Positions 1 to 6,700 of a stretch of 9,179 nucleotides of DNA are shown here, in pieces. The DNA comes from JBEAOO01 sp041164825. GTDB taxonomy: Bacteria; Pseudomonadota; Gammaproteobacteria; Burkholderiales; Burkholderiaceae_C. Position 1 is the first letter of the stretch. Every line of letters starts with the position of its first letter. Location of the stretch: contig JBEAOO010000141.1 in the NCBI GenBank assembly GCA_041164825.1, forward strand, positions 1 through 9,179, given 5' to 3'. The position numbers and the translations under genes are program-made. Below the pieces are notes generated by a model. The model saw only the letters and a program-made list of their open reading frames with translations, was not told the DNA's origin and made no database searches.

Positions 1-1153
1 CGCCGGCTTCGTAGGTTTGGCGGAACGACACCACGGCCTCTTTGCCGCGCACATCGATCTTCACGTTGGACAGCGAGATGTTGATGCCCGACTTGCCCAT
101 GATGCGGGCCCGACGCGCCGCCTGCCAAGCTTTGGCGCTGCCTTCGCCGCCCGAGAAGCCGGCTTCATAGCGGCTGAAATAGCCGTCCATGTCCTGACGG
201 GTCCAGGCCGTGGCCCAGCCGCGCACTGCGGCCAGCACCTCGCGCTCGTCCTTGGCGCCCTTGGCTTCTTGGGCCTTCTCGGCCTCGCGTGCTTCCTTGG
301 CTTCCTTCGCGGCTTTGGCCTCTTTGGCCTCCGCCAGCTCGGTCTTCTTGCGCTCGGCGTCGGCCTGGGCCTTCTTGCGTTCTGCGTCGGCGGTGGCTGC
401 CTTTTTGCGTTCTGCGTCGGCCGCAGCGGATTGGGCCCGTGCTTCGTCCGCCAACTGGGCCGTGTTGGATGTCGTCGGGGCCGGTGTGGCTGGTTTTGCG
501 GCGGGAGGCAGCTCCACAGGCGCGGCCGAGGTCGGTTTGTTGGCGGTCGGCACCGGTGGCACGGCCGGGGGCGCAGGGCGGGTGGCCGCTGGGTTGACGG
601 CTGCCACCAGCGTGCCCGAACCGGGCTCGGCGGGGTCATACAGGCTGCGCATCATGGCCAAGCGCGGTGCGCTGGCGGCGTCTTTTTCGTTGATTTGCAA
701 GGCCTTGGCGTAGGCCCGGCTGGCCATGCGGGCGTAAACGTCCCCTAAGTTTTGAAAGGCGGTGCCGTAATTGGGCTTGCTGCGGATGGCCGCTTCTAAC
801 GAGGCTTTGGCCTTGTCCATCTGGCCAGCCTCGGCGTAGAGCACGGCCAAGTTGTTGTGCGGCTCGGGCAGGTCGGGGTGGTCTTGCGTGAGCTTCACAA
901 ACACCGCGATCGCGTCGCCATTGCGCTTGAGATCGCTCAGCAACACGCCGCGCTCAAAGCGCAGCTTGGCGTCTTCGGGCTTGGCCGACAGCAGGCTGTC
1001 CAGTCGCTTCAGCGCTTCGCCGGTTTTGCCGTTGCGGTGCAACTCCTGCACGTCCGCCAGGCCATCGGCGCGAACCACGCCGCAGGCGCCCAGCAAGCCG
1101 ATGCAGAGCAGAGGTGTGGCCCAGATGGGCAGGACAGGGCGGCGACGGACCAT
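1..1153 (-). CDS. TPR / TolA-like coiled-coil / NTF2-like envelope protein, 3' end outside window
   Basis: An uninterrupted minus-strand frame runs from ATG at 1153-1151 to the window edge (384 codons seen, no stop). Residues 7-23 form a hydrophobic segment ending in LLGAC, so Cys24 could be a lipoprotein cysteine; VRA at 27-29 is an alternative signal peptidase I site. Residues about 32-170 read as TPR-type helical repeats (for example NNLAVLYAEAGQMDKAKASL). Residues 186-230 are Pro/Ala-rich. Residues 231-304 are an Ala/Lys/Glu-rich helix or coiled coil like the middle of TolA, including three ADAERKK units. From about 305 an NTF2-like fold seems to begin (VRGWATAWTRQDMDGYFSRY), similar to the C-terminal domain found on some L,D-transpeptidase-associated and TPR proteins. 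Together these suggest an exported or membrane-anchored scaffold of the cell envelope; the specific role is unknown. It lies 159 bp downstream of ppiA on the same strand, so co-transcription is possible. No clear Shine-Dalgarno precedes the ATG; an in-frame GTG lies 27 nt upstream. Confidence 0.8.
   Translation of the reverse strand, partial: MVRRRPVLPIWATPLLCIGLLGACGVVRADGLADVQELHRNGKTGEALKRLDSLLSAKPEDAKLRFERGVLLSDLKRNGDAIAVFVKLTQDHPDLPEPHNNLAVLYAEAGQMDKAKASLEAAIRSKPNYGTAFQNLGDVYARMASRAYAKALQINEKDAASAPRLAMMRSLYDPAEPGSGTLVAAVNPAATRPAPPAVPPVPTANKPTSAAPVELPPAAKPATPAPTTSNTAQLADEARAQSAAADAERKKAATADAERKKAQADAERKKTELAEAKEAKAAKEAKEAREAEKAQEAKGAKDEREVLAAVRGWATAWTRQDMDGYFSRYEAGFSGGEGSAKAWQAARRARIMGKSGINISLSNVKIDVRGKEAVVSFRQTYEAG
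344..421 (-). repeat. Three near-identical units encoding ADAERKK within the coiled coil
   Basis: Three 21-bp units at 401-421, 371-391 and 344-364 (reading order on the minus strand) each encode ADAERKK, at residues 245-251, 255-261 and 264-270. Spacers are 9 and 6 bp. They are nearly identical in DNA, differing at a few synonymous positions, which suggests local duplication within a TolA-like charged helix. Confidence 0.75.
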
Positions 1154-1273
1154 GGGGAGAGAAGGGTTCAAAGCGAGCACGGTTCAAGCGGTCAATGGAT
1201 GCGGCCCACAAGCGCAAGCCGGTCGATCGCCGGCACGCGGCGGTTCGACCTCAAACGTCGCAGTTTAGTTGCA

Positions 1274-1289
1274 CGCCACCTCGGTGGCG
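1274..1289 (-). terminator. Weak hairpin downstream of ppiA
   Basis: An inverted repeat CGCCACC (1274-1280) and GGTGGCG (1283-1289) forms a 6-bp stem with a CTCG-type loop, 24 bp past the ppiA stop. In the minus direction it is not followed by a T-rich tract (it continues TGCAACTAAACTG), so it may be only a weak or partial terminator, or an RNA-stabilising hairpin between ppiA and the TPR gene. Confidence 0.25.
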
Positions 1290-1312
1290 GCGAAGCGGGC
1301 ACAGCGAGCGGA

Positions 1313-1879
1313 TCAGGGCAGCAGCGTGGCGCTCTTGATTACCACGGGCTGTTCAGGCACGTTTTGGTAGGGGCCCTTGTTGCCGGTGCGAACGGCCTTG
1401 ATCTTGTCGACCACGTCCAGGCCTTCCACCACCTTGCCAAACACGGCGTAGCCGTTGCCATCTTGCGATTGGGCTGCGTTCAGGAAGTCGTTGTTTTGCA
1501 GGTTGATGAAGAACTGCGCAGTGGCGGAGTTGGGGTTCATCGTGCGGGCCATGGCCACGGTGCCGCGGTCGTTGTTCAGGCCGTTGCGGCTTTCCAGCGC
1601 GATGGGCGCGCGGGTGGGCTTCTCACTCATGTCGGCGTTCATGCCGCCGCCTTGGATCATGAAGTTGCCGATCACGCGGTGAAAGATGGTGCCGCTGTAG
1701 TGGCCGTCTTTCACGTACTGCACAAAGTTCTCAACCGTCTTGGGCGCCTTGGCGGCGTCGAGTAGCAGCACGATGTCGCCCATGGAGGTGCTGATCCGCA
1801 CCTTTTGCGCCCAGGCCGCGGGGGCAGCGAGGGTGGACGCGAGCAGCAAAGCCAGGGCGGGCAACAGGCGGATCTTCAT
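1313..1879 (-). CDS. ppiA: Periplasmic cyclophilin-type peptidyl-prolyl cis-trans isomerase
   Basis: A 188-aa protein that catalyses cis-trans isomerisation of X-Pro peptide bonds during folding of exported proteins. Residues 1-24 are a classical Sec signal peptide (basic MKIR, hydrophobic core, AWA before Gln25), placing it in the periplasm. The rest is a compact bacterial cyclophilin: FHRVIGNFMIQGGG at 66-79 carries the catalytic Arg68 with Phe73 and Gln76; SATAQFFINL at 118-127 supplies the conserved substrate-pocket phenylalanine; YAVFGKVVEGLDVVDKI at 144-160 is the usual C-terminal block. The human cyclophilin Trp is replaced by Phe132, as is common in bacteria. The frame is open upstream to 2122, but ATG at 1879-1877 is chosen because it begins the signal peptide and has GGAG 8 nt upstream. 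It is divergent from cysS and followed on the same strand by the TPR protein gene. A terminator-like hairpin lies in its leader. Confidence 0.95.
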   Translation of the reverse strand: MKIRLLPALALLLASTLAAPAAWAQKVRISTSMGDIVLLLDAAKAPKTVENFVQYVKDGHYSGTIFHRVIGNFMIQGGGMNADMSEKPTRAPIALESRNGLNNDRGTVAMARTMNPNSATAQFFINLQNNDFLNAAQSQDGNGYAVFGKVVEGLDVVDKIKAVRTGNKGPYQNVPEQPVVIKSATLLP

Positions 1880-1904
1880 CAGGGACACTCCATCAACAGC
1901 GGTG

Positions 1905-1932
1905 AAAAAAGCGGGGCGCTCTCGCGGCCCCG
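1905..1932 (-). terminator. Intrinsic terminator-like hairpin with U6 in the ppiA leader
   Basis: Read on the minus strand, CGGGGC (1932-1927) pairs with GCCCCG (1917-1912). Two inner G-C pairs (1925/1918, 1924/1919) with one bulged C close a GAGA tetraloop of the GNRA type. One C then TTTTTT (1910-1905) follow. This is a textbook intrinsic terminator shape. Its T-run ends 25 nt before the ppiA start codon, with no plus-strand gene that it could serve. Either it attenuates ppiA transcription or it ends a short upstream minus-strand transcript. Confidence 0.65.
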
Positions 1933-1987
1933 TCCGGTGGCACGCGGCGGCGGCGAGTGCTCGCCAGGCCTTGCGCAATGGCGCCGG

Positions 1988-2005
1988 TATACTCGTTCGA
2001 TTGTA
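1988..2005. promoter_or_regulatory. Candidate divergent -10 elements between ppiA and cysS
   Basis: TATACT at 1988-1993 is a good plus-strand -10 hexamer that could serve cysS. ATTGTA at 2000-2005 reads TACAAT on the minus strand and could serve ppiA. Only 6 bp separate the two. Neither has a convincing TTGACA-like -35 at 16-18 bp, so both are tentative. The plus transcript would have a leader of roughly 150 nt containing a CCCCTC/GAGGGG hairpin (2013-2030). The minus transcript would have a leader of roughly 115 nt containing a GGCGA/TCGCC hairpin (1952-1965) and then the terminator-like structure. Confidence 0.35.
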
Positions 2006-2148
2006 GTTCAGCCCCCTCTGACGCGAGGGGCGGCCACCCGGCGATGCGAATGTTGTCGCGCTGTGGGTGCCCGGCTTCGCGTGCCACGCGACGAACCACC
2101 TTTTGCCTCCGAGCGGCCCCACCTGCGGGCCCAGTCTTTCTGCGGCCC

Positions 2149-3534
2149 ATGACCCTGCGAATCTTCAACAGTCTCACGCGCAACGTCGAGACCTTTCAGT
2201 CCATCGAGCCCGGCCATGTGCGCATGTATGTGTGCGGCATGACGATTTACGACTACTGCCACGTGGGGCATGCGCGCTTCATGATGTCGTTCGATGTGGC
2301 TTGCCGCTGGCTGCAGACGCTGGGCTACCGCGTCACCTATGTGCGCAACATCACCGACATCGATGACAAGATCATCAAGCGGGCGCTGGAGCGCAACATC
2401 CCGATCCGCCAGCTGACGGACGAGATGACGTTGGCCATGCACGAAGACGTGGCCGCTCTCGGCATCTTGCCGCCTACGGTGGAGCCGCGCGCCACCGAGT
2501 ACGTGCCGCAAATGCTCAGCATGATCGGCACGCTCGAAGACAAGGGCTTGGCCTACCGCGCCACCAGCGGCGATGTGAACTACGCGGTGCGCAAGTTTGA
2601 GGGCTACGGCAAGTTGTCGGGCAAGTCGCTCGACCAATTGCGTGCTGGCGAGCGCGTGGCCGTGGCCGACGGCAAAGACGACCCGCTCGACTTCGTGCTC
2701 TGGAAGGCCGCCAAAGAGAGTGAGCCCGCAGATGCCAAGTGGGACAGCCCGTTTGGCGTCGGCCGCCCGGGTTGGCACATCGAGTGCTCGGCCATGAGTT
2801 GCGCCTTGCTGGGTGAGCATTTCGACATCCATGGCGGCGGGCTCGACCTGCAGTTCCCGCACCACGAGAACGAAATCGCGCAAAGCGAAGGCGCCAGTGG
2901 CCAGCGCTTCGTCAACTATTGGATGCACAACGGCTTCCTCAACGTTGACAACGAGAAGATGTCCAAATCGCTGGGCAACTTCTTCACCATCCGCGACGTG
3001 CTCCAGCGCTACGACGGCGAGACGGTGCGCTTTTTCATGCTGCGCACGCACTACCGCAGCCCGTTCAACTTCAGCGACGCCAACCTCGACGACGCGCGCA
3101 GCGGTTTGCGCCGCATGTACACCGCGCTCGATGGCATCGATGTGGCCGATGTGCCGGTGGATTGGTCGCTGCCGGCTGCTACCGCATTCCGTGCAGCGAT
3201 GAACGACGACCTCAACACGCCTGGTGCGGTGGCCGTGTTGTTTGAACTCGCCGGTGAGATCAACCGCAGCCGCGACCCGGCCACGGCCGCCTTGTTCAAG
3301 GGCTTGGCCGCCACCCTCGGCCTGCTGCAGCAATCGCCGCGCGCTTACTTGCAAGGCGGCCCTGGCGCGCAAGGGCAGGTGGACGAGGCGCACATTGCCG
3401 AGCGCATCGCTGCCCGCGTGGCCGCCAAGCAAGCGCGCGATTTCGCGCTCGCTGATCAGATCCGCAAAGACTTGCTGGCCGAGGGCATCGTGCTGCAGGA
3501 CTCACCCCAGGGCACCACCTGGATGAAGGCCTGA
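2149..3534 (+). CDS. cysS: Cysteinyl-tRNA synthetase
   Basis: A 461-aa class I aminoacyl-tRNA synthetase, the usual size for CysRS, that activates cysteine with ATP and charges tRNA-Cys in the cytoplasm. The HIGH signature is HVGH at 38-41 and the KMSKS signature is exact at 270-274. The zinc site that discriminates cysteine is complete: Cys29, Cys213, His238 and Glu242, with the same 25- and 4-residue spacing among the last three as in the E. coli enzyme. The C-terminal third (about 350-461) holds the helical DALR-type anticodon-binding region. The frame is open for 64 codons upstream, but ATG at 2149 gives the family N-terminus (MTLRIFNSLTR). It lacks a strong Shine-Dalgarno. It is the first gene of the plus-strand run, 3 nt before the glycosylase gene, so the two are very probably co-transcribed. 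Confidence 0.97.
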   Translation: MTLRIFNSLTRNVETFQSIEPGHVRMYVCGMTIYDYCHVGHARFMMSFDVACRWLQTLGYRVTYVRNITDIDDKIIKRALERNIPIRQLTDEMTLAMHEDVAALGILPPTVEPRATEYVPQMLSMIGTLEDKGLAYRATSGDVNYAVRKFEGYGKLSGKSLDQLRAGERVAVADGKDDPLDFVLWKAAKESEPADAKWDSPFGVGRPGWHIECSAMSCALLGEHFDIHGGGLDLQFPHHENEIAQSEGASGQRFVNYWMHNGFLNVDNEKMSKSLGNFFTIRDVLQRYDGETVRFFMLRTHYRSPFNFSDANLDDARSGLRRMYTALDGIDVADVPVDWSLPAATAFRAAMNDDLNTPGAVAVLFELAGEINRSRDPATAALFKGLAATLGLLQQSPRAYLQGGPGAQGQVDEAHIAERIAARVAAKQARDFALADQIRKDLLAEGIVLQDSPQGTTWMKA

Positions 3535-3537
3535 CGC

Positions 3538-4209
3538 GTGCCCACTTCCATCCACACCACCCGCACGCCGGGTGATGAAGTCACCCCCGACTACTGGGAC
3601 GAGGCCTGCCGCCACCTGATGAAGCGCGACCGGGTGTTGCGCAAGCTGATTCCGCAGTTTGGCGAAGGCCGCCTGCAGAGCCGTGGCGATGCGTTCACCA
3701 CGTTGGCGCGTTCGATCGTGGGTCAACAAATTTCGGTCAAGGCCGCGCAATCGGTGTGGCTGCGTTTTGCTGCGCTGATGGCGGGCGACGCGCGCCAAAT
3801 GCAACCAGCGAGGTTGCTGGAACTGGACGTGCCCACGCTGCGCACGGCGGGTTTGTCAGCGCGCAAGGCCGAGTACCTGCGCGATCTGGCCGAGCACTTT
3901 GAGGCGGGCTCGGTGCATGTGCGCCAGTGGCAGCAGATGGACGACGAGGCCATCATCGAGGAGCTGGTCGACATCCGCGGCATCGGCCGCTGGACGGCCG
4001 AGATGTTTCTCATTTTTTACCTGTTGCGGCCCAATGTGCTGCCCTTGGATGACGTGGGTCTCATCAACGGCATCAGTGCCAATTACTTCAGTGGCGAGCC
4101 TGTGTCGCGGGCCGAAGCGCGCGAAGTGGGCGACGCCTGGGCGCCCTTTCGCTCGGTGGCCACATGGTACATTTGGCGCAGCCTGGACCCGTTGCCGGTC
4201 GTCCCCTGA
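3538..4209 (+). CDS. AlkA-family DNA-3-methyladenine glycosylase (HhH-GPD)
   Basis: A 223-aa base-excision repair enzyme predicted to remove alkylated purines such as 3-methyladenine from DNA. The helix-hairpin-helix is at about 143-158 (VDIRGIGRWTAEMFL), followed by LPLDDVGL at 168-175. Asp172 aligns with the catalytic aspartate (Asp238) of E. coli AlkA. The N-terminal half shows the expected ARSIVGQQISVKAA segment (57-70) of the HhH-GPD fold. At 223 aa it is shorter than E. coli AlkA (282 aa) and appears to lack the extra N-terminal domain, as in many short bacterial and archaeal homologues. The start is a GTG 3 nt after the cysS stop, with GAAGG inside the cysS end serving as Shine-Dalgarno, so translation is probably coupled to cysS. 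No Ada-type regulatory domain or neighbour is present, so expression is probably constitutive with cysS. Confidence 0.92.
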   Translation: MPTSIHTTRTPGDEVTPDYWDEACRHLMKRDRVLRKLIPQFGEGRLQSRGDAFTTLARSIVGQQISVKAAQSVWLRFAALMAGDARQMQPARLLELDVPTLRTAGLSARKAEYLRDLAEHFEAGSVHVRQWQQMDDEAIIEELVDIRGIGRWTAEMFLIFYLLRPNVLPLDDVGLINGISANYFSGEPVSRAEAREVGDAWAPFRSVATWYIWRSLDPLPVVP

Positions 4210-4277
4210 CCCCCGTTGGTTTGCGCTCCTGATGGAGCCCCTTCCACACACGTTGTCGCTTCAGGAATTCATCCCCC

Positions 4278-5249
4278 ATGAGCAAAAAACACTTTCTTGA
4301 ATTCGAGCAACCGGTTGCCGACCTCGAGACCAAGATTGAAGAACTGCGCTACGTGCAGAGTGAATCGGCAGTGGACATCTCGGAAGAGATCGACCGCCTG
4401 AGCAAAAAAAGCCACCAGCTCACCAAAGACATCTACGGCAACCTCACGCCGTGGCAAGTCACGCAAATCGCCCGCCACCCCCAGCGACCCTACACGCTGG
4501 ACTACGTGGCCGACGTGTTCACCGACTTCCAGGAACTGCACGGCGACCGCCACTACGCGGACGATCTCTCCATCGTCGGCGGCCTCGCCCGCTTCAACGG
4601 CCAGGCCTGCATGGTGCTGGGCCACCAAAAGGGCCGCGATACCAAAGAGCGCGGCCTGCGCAACTTCGGCATGTCGCGCCCCGAGGGTTACCGCAAGGCA
4701 CTGCGCCTGATGAAGCTGGCCGAGAAGTTCGGCCTGCCGGTCTTCACCTTCGTTGACACGCCCGGTGCCTACCCCGGCATCGGTGCCGAAGAGCGCGGTC
4801 AATCCGAAGCCATCGGCCGTAACATCTTCGAGATGGCGCAGCTCGAGGTGCCCATCATCGCCACCATCATTGGTGAGGGCGGTTCCGGCGGCGCACTGGC
4901 CATTGCCGTGGGCGACCAAACGCTGATGCTGCAGTACTCGGTCTACTCGGTGATCTCGCCCGAAGGTTGCGCGTCGATTCTGTGGAAAACCGCTGAGCGT
5001 TCGTCAGACGCGGCCGAAGCCTTGGGCATCACGGCCCACCGCCTCAAGGCCCTCGGCCTGGTCGACAAGATCGTCAGCGAGCCCGTGGGCGGCGCCCACC
5101 GCGACCCGAAGCAGATGGCCGCGTACCTCAAGCGCGCGCTGGGTGATGCGCTGCGCCAAGTGAGTGATCTGAAGCCCAAGGAATTGCTGCAGCGCCGCTA
5201 CGACCGCCTGCAGGCCTACGGCCGCTACACCGACACCACTGAGCGCTGA
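4278..5249 (+). CDS. accA: Acetyl-CoA carboxylase carboxyltransferase subunit alpha
   Basis: A 323-aa alpha subunit (E. coli AccA is 319 aa) of the cytoplasmic carboxyltransferase that, with AccD, transfers CO2 from carboxybiotin on AccB to acetyl-CoA to make malonyl-CoA, the committed step of fatty-acid synthesis. The helical N-terminus (FLEFEQPVADLETKIEEL) is followed by the crotonase-like core. Hallmarks are FVDTPGAYPGIGAEERGQSE at 158-177, IGEGGSGGALAIAVGD at 198-213 with the glycine pair that stabilises the enolate, and YSVISPEGCASILWK at 223-237. AGGA lies 11 nt before the ATG. It sits 68 bp after the glycosylase gene and 18 bp before tilS, separate from accBC and accD as is usual in Proteobacteria. 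A small GCTCC/GGAGC hairpin (4225-4238) lies in the upstream gap. Confidence 0.97.
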   Translation: MSKKHFLEFEQPVADLETKIEELRYVQSESAVDISEEIDRLSKKSHQLTKDIYGNLTPWQVTQIARHPQRPYTLDYVADVFTDFQELHGDRHYADDLSIVGGLARFNGQACMVLGHQKGRDTKERGLRNFGMSRPEGYRKALRLMKLAEKFGLPVFTFVDTPGAYPGIGAEERGQSEAIGRNIFEMAQLEVPIIATIIGEGGSGGALAIAVGDQTLMLQYSVYSVISPEGCASILWKTAERSSDAAEALGITAHRLKALGLVDKIVSEPVGGAHRDPKQMAAYLKRALGDALRQVSDLKPKELLQRRYDRLQAYGRYTDTTER

Positions 5250-5267
5250 ATCGCGCATTGAGCGGCT

Positions 5268-6623
5268 GTGACTGAGGTGCCGTCACGTGCCACCGCCTGC
5301 GTGGCCGTGGCCTACAGCGGCGGTCGGGACTCCACCGCCTTGCTCCACGCCACGGCGGTGGCTGCGCAGGGGCAGGGCATCGAGGTGCTGGCCCTGCACG
5401 TGCACCACGGCCTCAGCCCACACGCTGACGACTGGCTGGCGCATGGCGAGCAGCAGGTGCGAGCTTGGGCCGCTCGGGGTCTGCCCGTCAGCTTCCACGC
5501 GACCCGCCTCCACACCCGGCCTGAGCGCGGCCAGAGCATCGAAGCCTGGGCCCGCGAGGCCCGCTACGCCGCCTTGCGCGAGGTGGCCTTGGCCCATGGC
5601 GCAGACACCGTGCTGCTGGCCCACCACCAACGCGATCAGGCCGAAACCTTTGTGCTGCAAGCCCTGCGTGGTGCCGGTTTGGCGGGGCTGTCGGCCATGC
5701 CTGTGGCCATCGATCGGGATGGCATGCATTGGCTGAGGCCGTGGCTGCATCAATCCGGTGCCGCCGTGGCCGCTTATGTGCAGGCGCATGCCCTGACGCA
5801 CATCGAGGACGACAGCAACCTCGACCCCAAGTTCGACCGCAACCGTCTGCGCCACGCCGTGTGGCCCGCGCTGGTCGACGCGTTTGCGCAGGCCGAGCCC
5901 AGCTTGGCCCGCGCCAGCGCCTGGGCACAAGAGGCCGCGCAAGCCTTGGCCGAGTTGGCGCAACTGGACCTGGCTGCTTGCACCAGCCGTGGTGGCGCGG
6001 TGCTGCATGTGCCCGCCTGGGCTCGGCTTTCTGCGGTCCGCCGCAGCAATGCCTTGCGCGCGTGGTTGCTGGCGCAGACGAGTCAGCCGGCCGCAGCGAG
6101 TTTGTGCGAGCGGCTGATGGTGGAGTTGCGCGCCGCGGGTGCGGCGACGTGGCCCTGCCATGGCGGCGTGCTTCGCCTGTACCGTGGCCGGCTCAGTTGG
6201 GCGCAAGCCGTGGGCGCTGCGATCGGCATGCCGAACGCGTCCAAGGCCAGCACGCTGAGCATCCGCCGGGCGGGTCGCTACCGGCTGGCGGGCTGGGGTG
6301 GGCTGCTGTTGGCCGAGCGGGTGGCGGAAGGCGGCGTCAGTCTGGCGTGGCTGGGCCACCTCTCGGTCCACGAGCGCGCTGGCGGCGAACAGTTTCAAGC
6401 CGGTTTCGGCCGCCCGCCACGCAGTTTGAAGAAGCAATTTCAAGCGGCGGCGCTGCCTGAGTGGGTGCGGCAGGGTCCCTTGCTGTCCAGTGGCGGGCAG
6501 CTGATTTTTGTGCCCGGCCTGGGCATCGACGCGCGGGCTGTGGCCTGGCCCGGCCAGCCCCAAATGGCGCTGAAGTGGTTGCCCGACGGCGGCGGCGTGA
6601 CCACGCCCGGCGAGCAAGGTTAA
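5268..6623 (+). CDS. tilS: tRNA(Ile)-lysidine synthetase
   Basis: A 451-aa enzyme (E. coli TilS is 432 aa) that converts C34 of the CAU-anticodon tRNA-Ile2 to lysidine, so that the tRNA reads AUA and is charged with isoleucine. The N-terminal PP-loop ATPase domain carries SGGRDS at 17-22, LALHVHHGL at 41-49 and LAHHQRDQAET at 117-127. DDSNLDPKFDRNRLRH at 181-196 is the conserved end of that domain. The middle is the TilS substrate-binding region, and the C-terminal TilS domain is seen at about 366-420 (ERAGGEQFQAGFGRPPRSLK). The start is GTG at 5268; an in-frame TGA at 5259 excludes any earlier start, and GTG at 5277 is an alternative. There is no good Shine-Dalgarno, so it may depend on translation of accA 18 bp upstream. 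The C-terminal half is more Ala/Gly-rich and less conserved, as usual for this family. Confidence 0.95.
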   Translation: MTEVPSRATACVAVAYSGGRDSTALLHATAVAAQGQGIEVLALHVHHGLSPHADDWLAHGEQQVRAWAARGLPVSFHATRLHTRPERGQSIEAWAREARYAALREVALAHGADTVLLAHHQRDQAETFVLQALRGAGLAGLSAMPVAIDRDGMHWLRPWLHQSGAAVAAYVQAHALTHIEDDSNLDPKFDRNRLRHAVWPALVDAFAQAEPSLARASAWAQEAAQALAELAQLDLAACTSRGGAVLHVPAWARLSAVRRSNALRAWLLAQTSQPAAASLCERLMVELRAAGAATWPCHGGVLRLYRGRLSWAQAVGAAIGMPNASKASTLSIRRAGRYRLAGWGGLLLAERVAEGGVSLAWLGHLSVHERAGGEQFQAGFGRPPRSLKKQFQAAALPEWVRQGPLLSSGGQLIFVPGLGIDARAVAWPGQPQMALKWLPDGGGVTTPGEQG

Positions 6624-6626
6624 AAT
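6597..6626 (+). promoter_or_regulatory. Candidate lysC promoter overlapping the tilS stop
   Basis: GTGACC at 6597-6602 (4 of 6 to TTGACA), an 18-bp spacer and TAAAAT at 6621-6626 (5 of 6 to TATAAT) form a sigma-70-like promoter. The -10 includes the tilS TAA stop. The predicted start near 6632 would give a leader of about 68 nt that begins with the inverted repeat at 6636-6652. Confidence 0.5.
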
Positions 6627-6635
6627 CATGGGCTT

Positions 6636-6652
6636 GGCCTGCCCAGCAGGCC
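6636..6652 (+). repeat. Perfect 7-bp inverted repeat in the lysC leader
   Basis: GGCCTGC (6636-6642) and GCAGGCC (6646-6652) are perfect inverted repeats around a 3-nt CCA loop, directly after the predicted transcription start. There is no T-tract, so it is not an intrinsic terminator. It could protect the 5' end of the mRNA or be an operator. It does not look like the much longer lysine riboswitch. Confidence 0.45.
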
Positions 6653-6700
6653 TGTGCGTGACCCTGACACACGACCCCTCCCAGATTCCCCAAGATTCAC

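Noticed and set aside
17..748. Plus-strand open frames at the left edge (243 and 167 codons)
   Set aside because: Gly/Arg/Cys-rich or Ala/Ser-rich shadows of the minus-strand TPR/coiled-coil gene, which is open for all 384 codons seen and has coherent domains.
1880..1893. Four-codon upstream frame (ATG GAG TGT CCC TGA) whose stop overlaps the ppiA start
   Set aside because: The GGAG inside it is simply the ppiA Shine-Dalgarno; such a tiny frame is likely chance and nothing supports its translation.
1880..2122. N-terminal extension of ppiA in the same frame
   Set aside because: The signal peptide begins at 1879 with a good GGAG upstream; the extension has no protein-like features and would bury the signal peptide.
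2008..3432. 474-codon minus-strand open frame opposite cysS
   Set aside because: Same compositional effect; CysS has all its signature motifs on the plus strand.
6624..6700. Possible lysine riboswitch before lysC
   Set aside because: The gap is only 77 bp and holds a single small hairpin, far too short for the multi-helix lysine aptamer.
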